DNA from: Candidatus Caccousia avistercoris
Lineage (GTDB): Bacteria; Bacillota; Clostridia; Oscillospirales; Acutalibacteraceae
NCBI GenBank assembly: GCA_018715025.1
Contig: DVMK01000084.1
Span: 1-5,784, forward strand
DNA: 5,784 bases
Direction of reading: 5' to 3'
The notes beneath the pieces are model-generated. The model was not told where the DNA came from. It saw nothing but the letters and a program-made list of their open reading frames with translations, and searched no databases. Position numbers and translations under genes: made by a program. Below, piece by piece: positions 1 to 5,129 of this stretch. The first letter of the stretch is position 1, and each line of letters opens with the position of its first letter.

Positions 1-237
1 AATGGCATACTGATTTTGTGGAGAATCATGATCACTGTAGAGCAGGAGGGAAAAGGCTACGGCACCCAGGCCGTGCGGCTTCTGGCAGAGCAGGCGAGAA
101 GGAGCGGCAAATACCGCGCGCTGCGCCTGGACTGCGACAGGGCGAACGCGGCAGCCTGGCACATTTATCAAAAGCTCGGCTTTTCCCCCACCGGCGCCGT
201 CAACCACGGCTCCCCCGAGCTGCAGCTTTTGCTGTAA
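1..237 (+). CDS. GNAT-family N-acetyltransferase, C-terminal fragment (5' end outside window)
   Basis: The reading frame is open from base 1, giving 78 residues that end at TAA 235-237; the start lies upstream of the window. GNAT enzymes transfer an acetyl group from acetyl-CoA to an amine. The fragment shows the acetyl-CoA pyrophosphate-binding loop (motif A) as EQEGKGYG, preceded by the beta strand LWRIMITV, followed by the helix GTQAVRLLAEQA. Near the end comes the motif B region AAAWHIYQKLGF, the usual 'N..A...Y.K.GF' signature. The LWR-I-MI plus GKGYG pattern resembles the BltD/diamine acetyltransferase branch, but the substrate cannot be assigned. The motif A position usually occupied by Arg or Gln (R/Q-x-x-G-x-G) is Glu here. 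The TTG at 16 and the ATG at 28 are internal codons, not likely starts, because they would remove the beta strand or leave only the loop. A terminator follows at 310-335. Confidence 0.85.
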   Translation, partial: NGILILWRIMITVEQEGKGYGTQAVRLLAEQARRSGKYRALRLDCDRANAAAWHIYQKLGFSPTGAVNHGSPELQLLL

Positions 238-253
238 AGCCGCTCTCTCCCCG

Positions 254-273
254 CCACCTTTTGAAAAAGGTGG
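254..273. repeat. Perfect inverted repeat (hairpin) downstream of the acetyltransferase gene
   Basis: CCACCTTTT at 254-262 is exactly complementary to AAAAGGTGG at 265-273. In practice this gives an 8-bp stem with a small loop. Neither strand has a T-run directly after it, so it does not look like a complete intrinsic terminator by itself. It may be an accessory RNA 3'-end hairpin. Confidence 0.5.
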
Positions 274-309
274 ACGAAAACTTTACCATTGCTTTTTACA
301 GCTTTTTCA

Positions 310-335
310 CCCCCTGCGCTGCGCAGGGGGTTTTT
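310..335 (+). terminator. Rho-independent terminator of the acetyltransferase gene
   Basis: CCCCCTGC (310-317) pairs with GCAGGGGG (323-330) around a 5-nt loop; the repeat is in fact perfect over 10 bp per arm. It is followed at once by TTTTT (331-335) on the plus strand. On the minus strand the hairpin is followed by GTGAAAAAGC with no T-run, so it should stop plus-strand transcription only. It lies 14 nt beyond the stop of the convergent cobalamin adenosyltransferase gene. Confidence 0.85.
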
Positions 336-348
336 CGTCCGCCTCGGT

Positions 349-870
349 TTAAAACTCCACGCCCCGGCGGGCGGGAATCCCCTTCTCGTAGGGATGCTTC
401 ACCGCCTGGATTTCCGACACGTAGTCCGCCAGCTCCAGCAAAGCGGGGGAAGGATCCCGCCCGGTGAGAACTACCTCAAGCCCCTGGGGGCGGCTGCGCA
501 GAAAGGCGCAGACCTCCTCCTCCGGCACCATGCCCAGGGCCACGGCCCCCACCAGCTCGTCCAGAAGAAGCAGGTCGCAGGGGCCCTGCTCTGCCTGCCT
601 TACCGCCCGGCGGAAGAAATCCTGCCAGAAGCGGGCCGCTTCCGCTTTCTCCTCCTCAGACATTTGAAAGGTAAACTTCACCGAATCCGGCCCCTGCAGC
701 AGGGAAAATCCCTTCACCTGGGCCAGCGCGGCCAGCTCAGAGGAAACGGAGGCCTTCAGAAACTGCGCCAGCAGCACATGCCCCCCGCTGCCGCACATGC
801 GCAGCCCCAGCCCCAGGGCGGCGGTGGTTTTTCCCTTTCCGCCGCCGCAGTAAATATGAACGCAAGACAT
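349..870 (-). CDS. cobO: Cob(I)yrinic acid a,c-diamide / cob(I)alamin adenosyltransferase, BtuR/CobO/CobA type
   Basis: This 173-residue cytosolic protein should move the 5'-deoxyadenosyl group of ATP to the cobalt of a reduced corrinoid, making adenosylcobalamin precursors. Seen: a P-loop GGGKGKTT at residues 9-16; the corrinoid-side FTF at 66-68 (F-T-W in Salmonella CobA, from memory, so the Trp is Phe here); LLLLDE at 100-105 (Walker B-like); VVLTGRDPSPALLELAD at 133-149; and the family's diagnostic C-terminal VKHPYEKGI...GVEF at 157-173. Length is close to the family norm of about 175-200. The start is ATG 870, with GAAGGAG at 879-885, 8 nt upstream. An in-frame upstream ATG at 915 would lie before the sfsA stop and has no better site. 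It follows sfsA by 49 nt and is probably co-transcribed. No other cobalamin biosynthesis gene is visible, which fits a salvage role (inference). No minus-strand terminator is visible after the stop. Confidence 0.92.
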   Translation of the reverse strand: MSCVHIYCGGGKGKTTAALGLGLRMCGSGGHVLLAQFLKASVSSELAALAQVKGFSLLQGPDSVKFTFQMSEEEKAEAARFWQDFFRRAVRQAEQGPCDLLLLDELVGAVALGMVPEEEVCAFLRSRPQGLEVVLTGRDPSPALLELADYVSEIQAVKHPYEKGIPARRGVEF

Positions 871-919
871 CGCACATTCTCCTTCCCTTTCTATCGAAAT
901 CAAACGGCGGGCCAATTCC

Positions 920-1669
920 CTATTTGGGGATTTTTCCCCCGGGGCCGGCCGGTTCCGGCAAAGACAAATCCACCGGCACCGGCTGGTCGATGCGCATGTC
1001 CCAGGGGGTGACGGCGCAATCCATGGCGCGCACCTCTACCCCGGCGGCCGCCGCTTCCGCCAGGGCCAAGCCGAACTCCCGGTGGGTGGCCCAGTTGGGG
1101 ATGAATACCCGCATCCCCTTCATCTGCACCACAAGCAGAACGCAGCACCGCCACCCCTGCCGGGCGCGGCCCGTCAGCTCGCGCACATGCTTCAGGCCCC
1201 GCAGGGTGGGCGCGTCCGGGAACATGGCCACGCCGTTTTCTTCCAGGGTGCAGCCCTTTACCTCCACCAGAAGAGGCCGCCCGCCCTGCTCCCCGTAGAA
1301 ATCAAAGCGGGAATCCCCCAGCCGGTATTCCGCCCGCAGCAGGTCCAGCCGGCCCAGGCCGCCGCCCGCCAGCCACTTCCCCGCCGCCTGGTTGGGCGCG
1401 GCCGAATCCATGTTGATGAGCAGGGGGCCGCCCGGCCTTTCCTTCACCACGGCCACCAGGTCGCAGGGGGTGCTGCGGCCCGGGTTTTCGCTGAATTCCA
1501 GGTACACCGCCGCCCCCGGCGTCAGCAGCTCTGCGCACCGGCCTGTGTTTTTCACATGCGCCCGCAGCTCCTGCCCGTTTTCCAGGCGAACCTCCGCAAT
1601 AAACCGGTTCGGCCTGCGCAGGAACGCCGCCTTTTGTATGCGCCGGTACAGCGTTTCCTCCTGTGCCAT
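920..1669 (-). CDS. sfsA: SfsA family protein (sugar fermentation stimulation protein A; DNA/RNA nuclease-like)
   Basis: This 249-residue cytosolic protein matches the SfsA family, first described as stimulating maltose use in E. coli and now usually labelled a DNA/RNA nuclease; its physiological role is poorly defined. Order of signatures: LRRPNRFIAEV at 17-27 (OB-like N-terminal part), AHVKNTGRCAELLTPG at 37-52, then the nuclease-like core SRFDF at 120-124, VEVKGCTLEEN at 135-145, and FPDAPTLRGLKHVRELT at 150-166. D123, E136 and K138 give a PD-(D/E)xK-type D...ExK arrangement, so the active-site pattern looks intact. It is slightly longer than the usual ~230-235 residues because of a Pro/Gly-rich tail (about 235-249). 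The ATG at 1669 was chosen over an in-frame ATG at 1693. A purine-rich tract (1672-1687) precedes 1669, and the predicted transcription start (~1689) lies downstream of the 1693 codon. First gene of a likely sfsA-cobO unit. Confidence 0.93.
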   Translation of the reverse strand: MAQEETLYRRIQKAAFLRRPNRFIAEVRLENGQELRAHVKNTGRCAELLTPGAAVYLEFSENPGRSTPCDLVAVVKERPGGPLLINMDSAAPNQAAGKWLAGGGLGRLDLLRAEYRLGDSRFDFYGEQGGRPLLVEVKGCTLEENGVAMFPDAPTLRGLKHVRELTGRARQGWRCCVLLVVQMKGMRVFIPNWATHREFGLALAEAAAAGVEVRAMDCAVTPWDMRIDQPVPVDLSLPEPAGPGGKIPK

Positions 1670-1695
1670 CGCCCTCCCCCCCTTTCTATCCATAC

Positions 1696-1724
1696 ATCAT
1701 ACCGGCCCCGTCTGGGAATGTCAA
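1696..1724 (-). promoter_or_regulatory. Sigma-A-type promoter of the sfsA-cobO unit
   Basis: On the minus strand, TTGACA (1724-1719) is separated by exactly 17 nt from TATGAT (1701-1696), which matches TATAAT at 5 of 6 positions. Transcription should begin near 1689. That gives a roughly 20-nt leader before the ATG at 1669 and excludes the ATG at 1693. Confidence 0.8.
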
Positions 1725-1744
1725 CTGATTTTTTGGTTGACATT
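1717..1744. repeat. Dyad formed by two back-to-back -35 boxes
   Basis: AATGTCAAC (1717-1725) and GTTGACATT (1736-1744) are perfect inverted copies around a 10-nt T-rich centre. Each arm contains the -35 TTGACA of one of the two divergent promoters. It may simply reflect two consensus -35 boxes, or be a shared regulator site. Confidence 0.7.
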
Positions 1745-1765
1745 ATCGATATTCGATGATAAGAT
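1737..1765 (+). promoter_or_regulatory. Sigma-A-type promoter of the padR-DUF2812 operon
   Basis: A perfect TTGACA at 1737-1742 is followed after 17 nt by TAAGAT at 1760-1765 (4 of 6 to TATAAT). Transcription should begin near 1772, leaving a leader of about 110 nt before the padR ATG. An operator-like palindrome fills the spacer between the two boxes. Confidence 0.75.
1745..1757. promoter_or_regulatory. Putative PadR operator 1 (between -35 and -10)
   Basis: ATCGA-TAT-TCGAT is a perfect 5+3+5 palindrome, placed inside the 17-nt spacer of the padR promoter. A protein bound here would block RNA polymerase. Assignment to the adjacent PadR protein rests on position and on the usual autoregulation of this family, not on a known motif match. 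Confidence 0.6.
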
Positions 1766-1779
1766 AAGGATGCCGTAAT

Positions 1780-1792
1780 ATTGATATTCGAT
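1780..1792. promoter_or_regulatory. Putative PadR operator 2 (just after the transcription start)
   Basis: ATTGA-TAT-TCGAT is the same palindrome with one mismatch. Over the 14 bases 1744-1757 and 1779-1792 the two boxes are identical except for one C/T. The centres are 35 bp apart, and this copy covers about +9 to +21 of the predicted transcript, a position suited to repression. Confidence 0.55.
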
Positions 1793-1802
1793 AAAAGGCG
1801 AC

Positions 1803-1868
1803 GCAGGAAGCCTAACCGCCGCATCGCCCGCCCCGGCGGCCGGAGAGAGCGGGGCGCAGCTTCCCTGC
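1803..1868 (+). other. Potential leader stem-loop ending at the padR ribosome binding site
   Basis: GCAGGAAGC (1803-1811) pairs with GCTTCCCTGC (1859-1868) with a single bulged C. Inside it, CCGCCG (1816-1821) can pair with CGGCGG (1834-1839). The outer right arm ends one base before AGGAGG (1869-1874). It matches no riboswitch class that I recognise, and GC richness makes chance pairing possible. Confidence 0.35.
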
Positions 1869-1881
1869 AGGAGGTGTGAAA

Positions 1882-2265
1882 ATGCCGAGAGAAAAATTTC
1901 AGACGCTGACGGAGCAGATGTTTTATATTCTGCTGTGCTTCCGGGAGGAGCGGTGCGGCGCGGACGTTATGGCCCAGGTGAGCGCCATGACCCAGGGCCG
2001 GGTGAAGGTAGGCCCCGGGACGCTGTACAACCTGCTGGAGCAGTTTGCCGCCGCCGGGATGATCCGGGAAACCGCCTCAGAGGGGCGGCGGCGCAGCTAC
2101 CGGCTGACCGAAAGGGGCCGGGAAGCGCTGCAGGCGGAGTACCAGCGCCTGCAGGCCCAGACAGAGGACTACCGGAAATTCTTTTTGCAGGGCCGGGAGG
2201 AAACCGCCGCCGGGGCGGCCCCGCACCAGGAAGCCAGGCTTTCCCCCTGCTGGCAGGGCAACTAG
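1882..2265 (+). CDS. PadR-family transcriptional repressor
   Basis: This 127-residue cytosolic DNA-binding protein has the PadR winged helix: LTEQMFYILLCF at 9-20, the recognition region leading to VGPGTLYNLLEQF at 43-55 (GTLYxLL is the family hallmark), and the wing with GRRRSYRLTERG at 68-79. A C-terminal dimerisation helix runs over about 77-103, so it belongs to the short subfamily. The usual 'GYxIM' before the recognition helix is G-A-D-V-M here (26-30). Residues 104-127 form an Ala/Gly/Pro-containing tail of no known role. The start is ATG 1882, with AGGAGG at 1869-1874, 7 nt away; the GTG at 1876 abuts that site. PadR proteins usually repress their own operon and are released by small hydrophobic or phenolic ligands; the ligand is unknown here. 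Two palindromic boxes in its promoter are the likely targets. The DUF2812 gene follows after 18 nt in the same operon. Confidence 0.93.
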   Translation: MPREKFQTLTEQMFYILLCFREERCGADVMAQVSAMTQGRVKVGPGTLYNLLEQFAAAGMIRETASEGRRRSYRLTERGREALQAEYQRLQAQTEDYRKFFLQGREETAAGAAPHQEARLSPCWQGN

Positions 2266-2283
2266 AGAGAGGAGGACGGAGGG

Positions 2284-3639
2284 ATGAAGGACGTGCTTCG
2301 CCGCATGGAGTGGTACGAGCTGTTCGACTACGCCGGGGTGGAACGCCACCTGAGCCGCATGGCCGCCAAGGGCTGGCGGCTGGAAAGCGCAGGCCGGTAC
2401 CTGTGGCGCTACCGGCGGGCAGAGCCCGCCCGCCTGACGTACGCCGTCACGTACGCGGAGGACGCCTCTCTCTTTCAGCCGGAACCCACCCGGGGCCAGC
2501 GAAATCTGGAGGAGCTCTGCGCCCAGTGCGGGTGGGAAAAGGCGGCGGAGTGGCACCAAATGCAGATTTTCTGCACACAGCAGGAATCCCCCGTCCCGCT
2601 GGAAACGGACGAGCGGGTGCGGCTGGCCGTCCTGCGCCGGGCTATGCGCCGCAGCTTTCTGCCCGCCCGCCTGGCCCTGCTGGCGCTGATTTTCCTGTAC
2701 CTGGCCCAGATGGCCTTCCTGCTGCGAACGTCCCCGGTGGAATTTCTCTCCCGAAACAGCCTTCTGGCCGCGGCGGCGGCCCTCCCGCTGTGCCTGGCGC
2801 TGGCTCTGGTAAGTCCCTGCGCCTACTGGCTGTGGAGCTTCCGCTCGGGCCGGTCTGTACGGCGGGGCGGGCCCTGCGCCCCATGCGGCCCCTGGTACCG
2901 GTGGTGCACCTCCGCCCTGTCGGCGCTGGCGGCGGCCTTCCTCCCGGTGCTGGTGCTGGCGGGCAGCCCGGGGGAGCAGGCCTACCTGGCGGCGCATTTG
3001 GGAATCTTTCTGCTCATCCTGTTCCTGCTCATCCAGGTCAGCGGCCTTTTGAAGCGGGAGGGGATCCCCCGGGGGGCCAACCTGTTTTTCACCCTGGCGG
3101 CGGACGTGCTGCTCTGCTGCGCCCTTTTCGGCCTGCTGCGCTTCGCCGCCGCCCAGGGGGCCTTTGCCCTGCCCGACGGCGGGGAAGCCGCCCCGCCCCT
3201 GCTGCGGGCGGAGCAGGCGGTAAGCCTTCCGCAGGGGCAGGAATATGTGCAGGAGCATTCCGCCTTTCGCTCCCCCCTGATGTCTCTGGAAAGGGGGGGC
3301 GAGACGGCGCGGTTTCCACCCCAGCCGGGCAGCCTGGAACGGCTTTGGTACAAGGCCTGGCAAAGCCCGTACCCTTCCCTGCTGGACTGGGCCAACCGCC
3401 GCCTGCGGGAAAATGAGAGCAGCGAATCCTCCGCCTACCGGCCGGAGGATCCCTCCCCCTGGGGCGCGGAGGAGGCCTACCGGTTCTGGCAGGCGGGAAC
3501 CCCCCAGAACCTGTGGCTTCTGCGCCGGGGGAACCGGGCCGCCCTGGTGCGCTTTGACTGGTATGAAACAGCCGGCGCAGGCTGGGAGCCCGCGCCGGCA
3601 CAAAAGGAAATCATCGGGAAACAGCTGCTGGGGGGCTGA
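2284..3639 (+). CDS. DUF2812 domain membrane protein, partner of PadR
   Basis: The protein has 451 residues. Residues about 10-110 form a DUF2812 domain, recognised by FDYAGVERHLSRMAAKGW (14-31), LTYAVTYAEDASLFQP (51-66), LCAQCGWE (78-85) and IFCTQQESPVPLETDE (95-110). Five hydrophobic segments follow, at about 126-147, 158-186, 208-227, 233-255 and 267-289. The last ~160 residues are hydrophilic, rich in Pro, Trp and charged residues, and match nothing I recognise. There is no signal peptide, so the DUF2812 domain is probably cytosolic; five crossings would put the C-terminal domain outside (inference). The start is ATG 2284, with AGGAGG at 2270-2275. DUF2812 proteins very commonly sit next to PadR regulators in Firmicutes, but no molecular function is established. 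A role in envelope or compound stress, or in sensing for the PadR protein, is a guess. Confidence 0.88.
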   Translation: MKDVLRRMEWYELFDYAGVERHLSRMAAKGWRLESAGRYLWRYRRAEPARLTYAVTYAEDASLFQPEPTRGQRNLEELCAQCGWEKAAEWHQMQIFCTQQESPVPLETDERVRLAVLRRAMRRSFLPARLALLALIFLYLAQMAFLLRTSPVEFLSRNSLLAAAAALPLCLALALVSPCAYWLWSFRSGRSVRRGGPCAPCGPWYRWCTSALSALAAAFLPVLVLAGSPGEQAYLAAHLGIFLLILFLLIQVSGLLKREGIPRGANLFFTLAADVLLCCALFGLLRFAAAQGAFALPDGGEAAPPLLRAEQAVSLPQGQEYVQEHSAFRSPLMSLERGGETARFPPQPGSLERLWYKAWQSPYPSLLDWANRRLRENESSESSAYRPEDPSPWGAEEAYRFWQAGTPQNLWLLRRGNRAALVRFDWYETAGAGWEPAPAQKEIIGKQLLGG

Positions 3640-3656
3640 CGCCCGGCGGGCCCCCT
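3630..3656. repeat. G/C stem-loop between convergent genes, spanning the DUF2812 stop codon
   Basis: GGGGGC (3631-3636) can pair with GCCCCC (3650-3655). A nested GCCCG/CGGGC pair (3641-3645 with 3647-3651) competes with it. There is no T-run on either side, so it is not a standard intrinsic terminator. It may still hinder read-through between the two convergent transcripts. Confidence 0.3.
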
Positions 3657-3657
3657 C

Positions 3658-4977
3658 TCACTCCTCCCGCAGGGTAAGCTCCACCACCGTGTCCATAGGA
3701 TCCGGCAGAGGATAAGAATCGCTGGTGGAGGGGTTTAGGAAGAAGCTGGCGTACTCCGGGTACTCCCGCAGGTTCCAGTGCTCCTTTTGGGGAATCTCGC
3801 TGCCGTCCTCCAGGCGGCGCATCCGGGCCACCTTGCCCGCCAGGCCGGGCAGGCACACGGCCCCGGCCTGTTCCTCCAGCACATGGGCGTACAGGGTGTT
3901 CCCCCGGCGGGTCAGGCGGCCCCATTCCGGCTTGGGCAGCCCCGCCGGGCCGCAGCCGTAAATGCTGGCCCCGTTTTTCGCCATCCAGGCCCCTACCTGC
4001 CGCAGCACGGCGGCGGATTCCTCGGGGATCTCCCCGCGGGCGTTGGGGCCCACGTTCAGCAGCAGGTTTCCCCCCTTGCTGACGCACTCCACCAGGGTGC
4101 GCACCACCATCCGGGCAGATTTGTAGTGGCGGTCCCCCGCCGCATAGCCCCAGTTGTTGTTCAGGGTCAGGCAGGCCTCCCAGGGGATGGGGTCGCCCGC
4201 GGTATTCCGCATCCCCTCCGGGGGAATCATCTGCTCCGGGCAGGCGAAATCCCCGGCGTAGGGGGTGGGATGCTCGGTGAGGATGGAACCGGAGGACTCG
4301 CCGCTGCCCTCCAGCCTGTTGTCGATGAGGATGTGGGGCTGCAGGGAGCGCACCATCTCCATCAGCTCCGCAGCCTTCCAGGTTTCGCATTTCATATCCC
4401 CGTAGGAGAAATCAAACCACATCACGTCCAGCCTGCCGTAGTTGGTGAGAAGCTCGCGGATTTGGCCGTGCATGTAGGCCAAATACCGGCTGAAGTCCCG
4501 GCCCTCGTTTCCCTCCTCCGGGTGGTTCCGCAGGGGATGGTTCTGGTCGCCGAAATGGGGGTAGTCCGGGTGGTGCCAGTCCAGCAGGGAGTAATACAGC
4601 CCCACCTTCAGCCCCTCCGCCCGGAAGGCGTCGAGAAATTCCCGCACCAGGTCCCGGCCGCAGGGGGTGTTGGTGGACTTGTAGTCCGTCAGCTGCGAGT
4701 CGAACAGGCAGAAGCCGTCGTGGTGCTTGGCGGTAAGCACCGCGTACCGCATGCCCGCCTGCCTGGCCAGCCGGGCCCACTCCTTCGGGTCGTACCGGTC
4801 GGCGGTGAACTCCCGAAAATAGGCAAGGTACGGCTCCTCGGGCATCTCCTCTGTGCTGCGCACCCATTCGCCCCTGGCGGGGATGGCGTAAAGCCCCCAA
4901 TGAATGAACATGCCGAAGCGGTCGTGCCGGAACCATTCCGTGCGCCTGGTCCGCTCCATAATCTCCTTGTCCTGCAT
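3658..4977 (-). CDS. Alpha-L-fucosidase, glycoside hydrolase family 29
   Basis: This 439-residue enzyme is predicted to release terminal alpha-L-fucose from glycans by a retaining mechanism. GH29 barrel signatures in order: RFGMFIHWGLYA at 20-31, AVLTAKHHDGFCLFDS at 79-94, VGLYYSLLDWHHPDY at 125-139, LDVMWFDFSYG at 183-193, IPWEACLTLNNNWGY at 264-278 and SKGGNLLLNVGP at 300-311. D189 in W-F-D is at the family's nucleophile position. The acid/base is less conserved across GH29; E267 in W-E-A-C is one candidate, not proved. The usual NGESIYG is NGASIYG here (335-341). A short beta domain ends the protein, with no carbohydrate-binding module. No signal peptide or membrane segment is present, so it should act in the cytosol on imported oligosaccharides. 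The start is ATG 4977, with AGGAGG at 4984-4989, 6 nt away. It stands alone, without transporter or fucose-pathway genes in view, and converges on the DUF2812 gene. Confidence 0.95.
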   Translation of the reverse strand: MQDKEIMERTRRTEWFRHDRFGMFIHWGLYAIPARGEWVRSTEEMPEEPYLAYFREFTADRYDPKEWARLARQAGMRYAVLTAKHHDGFCLFDSQLTDYKSTNTPCGRDLVREFLDAFRAEGLKVGLYYSLLDWHHPDYPHFGDQNHPLRNHPEEGNEGRDFSRYLAYMHGQIRELLTNYGRLDVMWFDFSYGDMKCETWKAAELMEMVRSLQPHILIDNRLEGSGESSGSILTEHPTPYAGDFACPEQMIPPEGMRNTAGDPIPWEACLTLNNNWGYAAGDRHYKSARMVVRTLVECVSKGGNLLLNVGPNARGEIPEESAAVLRQVGAWMAKNGASIYGCGPAGLPKPEWGRLTRRGNTLYAHVLEEQAGAVCLPGLAGKVARMRRLEDGSEIPQKEHWNLREYPEYASFFLNPSTSDSYPLPDPMDTVVELTLREE

Positions 4978-5048
4978 ACAAATCCTCCTGTCTTTCGGCC
5001 CTGGGCCGTTTTTCCATTTCGAGGCAGCAAGCCTGCCCCGTCCCCCTT

Positions 5049-5057
5049 ATTGTAGCA
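5049..5057 (-). promoter_or_regulatory. Extended -10 promoter-like sequence for the fucosidase gene
   Basis: On the minus strand TGC-TACAAT (5057-5049) is an extended -10 (TGn plus a 5/6 match to TATAAT). The hexamer 17 nt upstream is TTCCCT, only 3 of 6 to TTGACA. The weak -35 would fit activator dependence. The predicted start near 5043 gives a leader of about 65 nt. The rest of 4978-5129 shows no gene and no clear terminator for the upstream P-loop gene. Confidence 0.5.
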
Positions 5058-5129
5058 GGCGAACCGCCGGAAGGGAATGGGTTTTTGCGTGTTTTTCCTT
5101 TTGCGGGGGACGTGCGTACTGCCTCTATG

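Noticed and set aside
891..905. Operator-like half-site TTTGATTTCGATAG (minus strand) between sfsA and cobO
   Set aside because: It resembles the padR promoter boxes but is one base shorter in the centre and keeps only one good half. It sits far from a recognisable promoter, so chance is more likely.
871..915. Upstream ATG (915) as the start of the cobalamin adenosyltransferase
   Set aside because: It adds 15 unusual residues, leaves no good ribosome site, and would place the strong GAAGGAG site (879-885) inside the coding region. ATG 870 has that site at 8 nt.
289..1011. Long plus-strand open frame opposite the cobalamin adenosyltransferase gene
   Set aside because: The translation is low-complexity and Arg/Pro/Gly-rich with no family match. 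It is antisense to a well-supported gene and arises from the high GC content.
1935..3416. 493-codon plus-strand open frame overlapping padR and the DUF2812 gene
   Set aside because: It is a shifted frame of two clear genes. The product is Gly/Pro/Ala/Arg-rich without domains.
2077..3603. 508-codon minus-strand open frame opposite the DUF2812 gene
   Set aside because: Its composition is typical of an antisense shadow in GC-rich DNA (Gln/Pro/Gly/Arg), with no signatures. The plus-strand frame has the DUF2812 motifs and a proper ribosome site.
3778..5055. 425-codon plus-strand open frame opposite the fucosidase gene
   Set aside because: It is a shadow of the GH29 gene, whose family motifs are unmistakable on the minus strand.
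5041..5129. Possible terminator for the P-loop gene in the T/A-rich stretch 5080-5105
   Set aside because: There are T-runs but no stem of useful length next to them in the correct order on the minus strand.
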